Assembly: GCA_963514095.1 (NCBI GenBank)
Contig: OY741271.1
Coordinates: 2,181,020 to 2,245,019 of the forward strand
Reading direction: 5' to 3'
From: Eutrigla gurnardus
Taxonomy: Eukaryota > Chordata > Actinopteri > Perciformes > Triglidae
DNA: 64,000 bases
In this document: positions 57,919 to 64,000 of the stretch, piece after piece
How positions within the stretch are numbered: the first letter of the stretch is position 1
Layout: each line of letters opens with the position of its first letter
The notes under the pieces: model-generated
What the model was told of the DNA's origin: nothing
The model's database searches: none
The model's input: the letters and a program-made list of their open reading frames with translations, nothing else
Made by a program: the position numbers and the translations under genes

Positions 57919-59486
57919 CTGCAGTAACTGAACCTTGATAACATAAACAAGCCTCAGCCACTCCAGACGACGGAGGTGAGATGATTTCAAGGGTAATGGA
58001 AGGTGTGAGTCGGACTACGTGTGAGACTGTGAGGGTCCTCTTACAACCACATCCAGGGGGGCACCTGGAGGAGTAATGATCCGTCATAAACAAGGCGGGT
58101 CATCGGCTCGGAGCGGATTAATAAATACATGCCGGTTCAGCCTCGTGCCTCGCTTTGCAGCTGGTGTTCACTGTAAACACAGCGGATGGCTGGTAAACAC
58201 AGAGTATTTCTAACTTAGGAAGTGGAACTGTTTTTGACCCCGTAGTAAGAAACTCCTGCATGACTGCTACAGTAACACACATTTCCATGAGAAAAGCTTC
58301 CCGTCAGCTCTGTGCACTGATGCATTCAGCAAAGGGGATCGAGCAGTCGGGGCGGGATTTGGTGGGATTAGGACTGTTTGGGGGATTGACACCAGAGGGG
58401 GGTCAGCAATGATAGTGAAATCCTCCAACCCCTATCTGCCCAATCCCCTTAATTAATACCCAGGGTCCCTCCTCCTCGAGACCGCCGCAAATGACTCAGG
58501 AACAAGTTACCTAAAAATGTAACCTAAAGGGGAAAGTAGTAGGAAAACATGGGGGCCCTGTGCGTGATTGTTTCTAGCATTAGATCAACTGGTTCTTTCT
58601 TTCAACGCTGCTTTTTACTGAAATGCCCACCAAACTCAGTTCCAGAGTATGTTTGTCTGCTACACCTAAATCTCCTCTGTTTTCTGCACTTAAATGTAGA
58701 AAATTGCAAAAAAAAAAATCACCCTTGAAAAAAATCTGGAGGAAACTGGATTTTTTTTTTGAATATCTGAAATAAAATCAGGTCAAAAAATGATTTTGGA
58801 ATATTCAAGTAAATGAGAGCAGATACATGTGAGTAAAGCTTTGATGCCATGCAGTTCCTCAACACTTCCCCTTTACAAACAAGTCGTCTCTTTAGAGACA
58901 CAGCTCACATGGCCAGAGGCTGCACTCCCTTTCCTTCCTGTCTGTGGGGTAGGATTAGGTCAGCCTGTCAGCTGTTTCAGACACCATGACTAGCCACCGT
59001 CACTCTCCTGAACATGTTTGGTAGCTAGAATCCTGATCTATTTCTTGCCTTTCATAAGAGCCTTAACTAGACCCTCGCTGCCTGGTCAACAGCACATTTT
59101 CTCCACATATCCTCTAATTCTCCAACCCAACACAAGATAAGATGATGAAATTATCGGGGTCATTATTTGTCAACCCTTCGTAAGAGCTCCTCGGAGCGGC
59201 AGAGCTGAAATGTTTCACAGTGTGTGTAACAGTTGTGTTCTTGTGAAACAAACAAATTAAGTAAGCGGATGATGTTTGTCTTGTCTGGTTTTCATGAGAA
59301 CACTTAAAGACATGAAAGTGAAGGGAGAAGTATTTCATGCCATATTACACAGGAAGTCCATCTGTATGTATTGCAGGCACCAACACTTCCACTTCCCTTC
59401 ACATGTAGAGCACAACACGGCCGAACAGAGGTCCGAGTAGCCAACCCAGCTCCCTGTGATCTCACAGTAACGACCACCGTCTGAAA
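57919..59486. other. Nothing recognised
   Basis: Unique-looking intron sequence, with short A and T runs near 58710-58760. Confidence 0.45.
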
Positions 59487-59765
59487 AGCCAGAGCTGCAT
59501 TCTCTTATGGTCCATTTAGATAGAGTCCAACTAGACCAGAAAGCAGGGGATGCTTAAGGGGGAGGGGCTACCTACTTTCACTTCATGGAAGTTATTTGTA
59601 AAGTTATGGAAAACCGTCTTATTCTGCGTTGGGTTGTGCTTGACTCCACCCCCTCGTGTGACCTCTATTTGCAAAAGACCAAGACGTCGACGACCAAAAA
59701 CCAATATGGCGATGGCCAAAATGCTGAACTTGAGGCTTCACACAGCGCTGAGTGACGTCACCCTG
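59487..59765 (-). repeat. Dispersed repeat R4, copy 5
   Basis: On the plus strand: GAGCTGCATTCTCTTATGG at one end and GGCGATGGCCAAAATGCTGAACTTGAGGCTTC near the other. The middle diverges, with a TTGACTCCACCCCCTCG block. Confidence 0.55.
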
Positions 59766-59870
59766 ACTACAGGGGCTTACGGTAAATACTGCAGCATCAG
59801 AGCAGGATATCAGACCGGAGAGGGATCAGGGTTACCATCAGTTTCCATCAGTTAAAAACTCAGTGTTGAG

Positions 59871-60472
59871 TAGAGCTGTTAATTTTTCCTTTATATTACT
59901 ATTCAAATTTCATTCCATATTTTTCAAATGTTCGAATTATATTCAAATATTGAATGCTCAAATTCAGCCTTTTATTAATATGAACTCCACTTCATAGGCC
60001 TATACCTTGCCAATGCCATTATCGGCAATGTGATTGTTTTACTTCCTGTCCAACATTACCACTAAATATGTTGAATTGCCAACAGGTGACAGCTTTCTAG
60101 ATCAGTAATAATTAAGAAAGTAAAACAACCACATTGCCATTCTCCTGGAGACGCTGTGTCCCTGTTGCCATGGCTACGCCCTCCTTGTCTCACCGTCAGC
60201 TCTACTTTCACTTTCTCACGTACATCCTGCTGTTCCTTCCGGATGAATCAGCTGATGGAGACGCGGGTCGATCTAGCTAGCAGTAAGCAGCATAAATGCA
60301 TCTTTGTCATGACGTCATCGCTTCTAGAGCTCCGTCCATGTCTGCTAACGTTAGAAAACACGTTTCTAAAAAAAAAAAAAAAAATGTAATACTAATTTCA
60401 GCATTCGAATAGTACTGATTTTTTTACTATACAAATTATATTTGATTCCCGAAGTTCATTCCAACATCCCTA
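59871..60472. mobile_element. Possible non-autonomous hAT-like element
   Basis: Starts TAGAGCTGTTAATTTTTC and ends CAACATCCCTA, with ATTCAAAT/ATTCGAAT-rich arms. Flanking 8-mers gtgttgag and gtgctgga match at 5 of 8. An A run of about 18 lies at about 60367-60384. Confidence 0.4.
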
Positions 60473-61880
60473 GTGCTGGACCACTTGAAGTAGGAAAGTT
60501 TGGATTTGCATTTGAGCCGTGGTGTGTTAATAGCATTTTAGATCTCACTTCCAAACCACTAAAAACAAACAAAGAAAGTTGAACCCAAACATGTAAACAG
60601 CAGTCTGTCTGATGGGAAGTTAGCAATCGCAGGTAAGAAAACAGAGAAGTGTTTGAGCAAGCGACATTATGTCATAGGTGTTGTGTCTTGGGGCCTCTAA
60701 GAAAAGAGACAGCAGCTGTGATAAAGCTGCTGCAGCAAACTGGAACATGACACGTCACTAACCAGCAGACCGGCGTTCCAGCAAACGGCCGTCTAACCCT
60801 GGAAATGTTCCTCCCAGGGGATACGGAGCAGAGAGCTGCACCTGTGATGGTGTCATAGGTGAAAGATAAAGCCCCAACCCCGTTACATCCACTTCCCTGC
60901 GGTGACACTCTTGACACATGCGACTGAAGGTAAGAGCAAATGGCGTCCACTGAACACGCACTGCATGAAGCGGCGTCCCGTTTCCGTGTCTGCAGGGCTC
61001 CGGCTGGGAGTGGAGGCATAATGGTCGGGGTTGTTAGCCAGCACTCCAGTTGCACTGTGATGGGAATGTTTTCGACAGCTTTCAGACACTTGCCACTAAT
61101 GATATTCTGCATGCCCTTTGGCCAGCTGGGAGGTATCTTCCTTCTCCCTCCAATTGGTGTGTTGAACAACTTTACCAGCGGCAACGCAACTCAAAGAGAT
61201 GGCAGCTCATCTCCGGGGCTCTCCTTCCTAAAGTTTATCCCACATAACTTTAACATCACTATGTTTGTGACCTTTTCTGTACGTTCCACATCAGGCATTG
61301 CCCACTCTAGTGAACCTGCCATCACGCCAGAGAAGGTTCCAGTTCACTTCCTCCTCCAACACACTACCATCGCTGCTTTTAAAACTACATGTTGGCTTGT
61401 GAAAGCGCCCCAAATTGACCACAACTGACTTCATGAAATGGAGATGAAAATCACAACTTTACATTTTGTAAATGTAATTGTGTTTTCGCACTAAACGGTT
61501 ATCAGGGGTCAAAATGTTGAACTTGACACGGAGACACTAACAGCAGTCTCCTGGATGACAGGTAGGTTTTCTAGAGGATCATGTTTGGACTGGTTTGGGT
61601 GGGTTTGAGTTGATGGTGCTCATGGTGCCCCTCGCTGGTCCTGCCAGGTACCCAGTTCTACCTTCAAAGGGCCTCTGGATCTTTGCTGATAAAGGCCTGG
61701 ACACGGATTATATATCAATTTCAATTGTCCAAGTAGCAGTGCTAGAGCAGAGGACTCTGAAATAACGGAGCGGTGCATTCCATGTGTCATGTGGATGCAG
61801 CCAGTAGCCTGTGATAGGTGGAAGCCTTGTTAGAGCCAGTCGGACAGAGCAGACAGAAGGAACAAATCAATGAGCACCAG
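60473..61880. other. No supported gene; long overlapping frames on both strands
   Basis: Frames of 170 codons (minus, 60672-61184) and 162 codons (plus, 60940-61428) overlap. Neither shows a domain I know, and no splice or poly(A) context supports either. Confidence 0.4.
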
Positions 61881-62290
61881 AGGCTCCCTGAGGGCCAGCA
61901 TAGAGCAGGAGAGGGTTATTGTAAATCAATTGACTGCCAATTCATTTCCATTGATAGCATCAGAATAATGACATGCCATAATAAAATGGTAATCAGGGCC
62001 TTTAGCTGCGGGCGGCGGAGAGTCGTTTGGCAATCTGAGCTGCAGGGAAAGTGGCAGTGGCCCACATTCCCCACTCTCGCCCTGCTGAAAATGTGTGCTA
62101 ATTATTCATGTGTGCAGGCTTTGCTTGTCTTTGTCAGTGTTGTTTTGTTGTGGCTAGATGCGAACGCATCGCACTGTGTGCATGAGGAACATCTCACGTG
62201 CTGCACAGCCTCTGATTTAATCCCAGAGATATGCAGCCCAATGACACTGGCAGATGGCTCCGTGAGCAGATTAAATCTCAACAGCTAACC
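61881..62290. other. Repeat-free segment of ski intron 1, candidate conserved element
   Basis: Contains CTAATTATTCATGTGTGCAG (about 62098-62117), GTAAATCAATTGACTGCCAA (about 61921-61940) and TAATGACATGCCATAATAAA. These are AT-rich homeodomain/Fox-like words in balanced, repeat-free sequence, reminiscent of conserved developmental enhancers. This is an impression only; conservation cannot be tested here. Confidence 0.25.
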
Positions 62291-63120
62291 TTGCGCCCAC
62301 CCAAACAGACACTCTTTAAGTAAGCGGACCCTCAACCCTCAGAACTCAATGGCAAGGGAAGCAGTATTAAAACCACGGGTCACAGCTGAGGTCAAACCCA
62401 AACCTCAGTATAATTGGATGAGATATGGGTGTTAGGACGGGAGACAGTAATAAGCTGGAGATCTGGTTTAGTCAGAATGTGGGTGGCGAGGTAAATGGCT
62501 GCTTCAGCCTGGTTTTATTGTTGTGGTGGTTAATGCAATGCCAGGCAGAGTACAGTGAAGCCAGCTGACTAATGGTACCAGTCACATTACCTAACCTGAG
62601 CTTCTTCATTTACACAGCAGTCTACACACCGGATGGCGTAAAACCTGGCAAACTCTGGACCTGCTGCATCATTTTCAGGTCCTGTTGTGAAGTTAAAATG
62701 GTAATTTCCTTCCACATATACGTATGTGACTATCCAGCAGTTGAGTTTGCTCCATCACCTGGATTGTGAACAGAATAGTTGGTCCAGGAAGAAAAAAGAA
62801 CAGTGGAAGACTTGGCGACAACAGAGACTAGCAAAGTGGGGGAGGGCACTAACACTGGGGTCATTTGGAAAGCAACTTGAGGTCAAACACTCAGCAAACA
62901 CTTAGATCAGCCTGGCTGCCATCTTGGTTTTGGTTCTTGCATGTGGGCGGTATAACAGTATAACTACCAGGGGATTTAAAAATCCCATCATAAACACAGA
63001 CGGCGGACTGCTTCTGTGACGCTGTGTTAATGATGGTGATGTGTTGCAGTGACCAGCAGACGCCACCAGATGTCGTCTCTATAGTGTAACAGGCAGCTGA
63101 GCTCAAAAAGATGGTGACTT
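62291..63120. other. Nothing recognised
   Basis: No supported feature. Confidence 0.45.
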
Positions 63121-63874
63121 AGGCCCCGTACACACGAAGCAAAACAAACTTTTTTTCTCCGTTTTGCCTTGGCGTCGTTTCAAGAAAACCTGCGTCCAGA
63201 CGAATCTACTGAAAACAACTCAGCGCGCTGTAGTACATATTCCAGGCCTATATGTGGCACTGTTTCTGCTACAAAAATGCAGAAGAAGACATGGAGCGTT
63301 ACCGGATGTTTGCCGTTGCTATGGCAACACGTGTGAGCTACGGCTAAATATACACCCGACCACCCGATAAATAAACACCCATAAGATTACAATTTGGCCC
63401 GTATAAATAAAACCAACAATAAGCATCAAAAGCCGTCACCCTAAGGACCTTGACGAGGCGTTGTCACACGTTGGGATGGATTAATTAGACAAATAAATGC
63501 CTACATTCATGGGAAGTTAGCTAGCGGTTGTTTGGTTTTTTTTTCATACATGAAACACCGTCATACAGACGAGCAGAATATCTGCTACGAGCACGGAGGC
63601 CGCCGTTGTTGTTGTTACGAGACGTCGCGGGGGAAGAAGTCAGGCTGGAGGGTCGAGGAGCTGGGCGATGACGTCAGCGTATTCGTTTTCGCCGTCTACA
63701 CGAAAACGAACACGAAACGGAGAGGTGCTGTTTTTTTCTTTTCCACCCTGAGAGCTGGTTTCAAAAAAGTGCGTTTTCACGCCGCGAAAACGCCGGATCC
63801 GTATGGACGGCAGGGCGAAACGTACAAGACTTCTGCGTTTACGCACTTAAAACGTTTTCGTGTGGACAGGCCCT
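63121..63874. mobile_element. Non-autonomous DNA transposon, AGGCC...CACACGAA ends
   Basis: Left end AGGCCCCGTACACACGAA and right end TTCGTGTGGACAGGCCCT are imperfect inverted repeats (about 15 of 18). The subterminal region is rich in CGTTTTCG/CGAAAACG. A 114-codon plus frame (63532-63876) is not a transposase. No clear target duplication. Confidence 0.65.
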
Positions 63875-63919
63875 GAGACTTCAGTGAGCTCCCTGTGTCC
63901 AGCTGCTTTGATTGTTGAA

Positions 63920-63972
63920 TATATATATATAGAAGTGAATTACCTGTCAGACTGACACACACACACACAGCT
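63920..63972. repeat. Short (TA)n and (CA)n tracts
   Basis: A (TA)n of 6 units at about 63920-63931 and a (CA)n of about 9 units at 63954-63970. Confidence 0.85.
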
Positions 63973-64000
63973 AGCAATAAGAGAACACTTTAAATGCATA

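Larger units (their letters stand above)
41555..64000 (-). other. ski: ski intron 1 (partial, at least 22.4 kb)
   Basis: No frame encoding the SKI/Dachshund-homology or SAND-like SMAD4-binding region was found anywhere upstream of 41554, so the rest of the window is interpreted as the first intron. SKI also has a very long first intron in other vertebrates (from memory). Its content is mostly repeats, listed separately. If another gene is nested here I could not recognise it. Confidence 0.7.

Noticed and set aside
63532..63876. 114-codon frame as a gene
   Set aside because: Runs through the inverted end of a non-autonomous transposon and is rich in translated CGTTTTCG repeats.
41555..64000. 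ski exon 1
   Set aside because: No frame resembling the SKI/Dachshund domain was found on the minus strand of this interval.

Overview
The window reads as nuclear DNA from a ray-finned (teleost) fish. The evidence is one recognisable vertebrate gene with spliced exons, long introns, abundant microsatellites, and a teleost-style repeat mixture: Ty3/gypsy with Gmr1-type domain order, a tyrosine-recombinase retroelement, an L2/UnaL2-like LINE, tRNA-derived SINEs, and many hAT- and PIF/Harbinger-type DNA transposons. There is no bacterial gene organisation, and most long open frames are either tandem-repeat artefacts or transposon relics.

The only host gene I can name is ski, a co-repressor of SMAD/TGF-beta signalling, on the minus strand. 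Six consecutive coding exons are visible at 41554-41438, 40225-40110, 39729-39389, 39285-38957, 36768-36538 and 31635-31447. All have AG/GT borders and compatible phases and together encode about 440 residues, ending in the C-terminal coiled coil. They correspond to exons 2-7 of vertebrate SKI. The large first exon (SKI/Dachshund and SMAD4-binding domains) is not here, so 41555-64000 is taken as intron 1, at least 22.4 kb. A long 3' UTR probably fills about 28090-31446.

The left 15.4 kb is a nested transposon stack. A minisatellite with a 15/9-bp unit (2310-3440, resuming at 15207-15355) was split by an 11.8-kb LTR retrotransposon on the minus strand. The insertion left a GACAC target duplication. 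The element's domain order is gag-PR-IN-RT-RH, the Gmr1 arrangement. Inside it lies a plus-strand tyrosine-recombinase retroelement with 206-bp direct repeats, which itself carries a hAT element (with a second MITE inside it), a SINE, and another small hAT-like element. Repeat divergence fits this order: about 3% between the LTRs and about 1% between the inner repeats.

The middle (15.4-28 kb) holds an L2-clade LINE sitting inside a GGAT array, several dispersed repeats, and a 485-bp tandem family ending in two 62-bp units. The ski introns contain four separate minisatellites, a candidate solo LTR, two Harbinger-type elements, several hAT-type elements and at least three SINE copies. I found no evidence of a new multi-gene system. 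The most interesting material is the nested insertion stack, the Gmr1-order element, the three elements sharing CWG target duplications, and the VNTR-rich ski introns.
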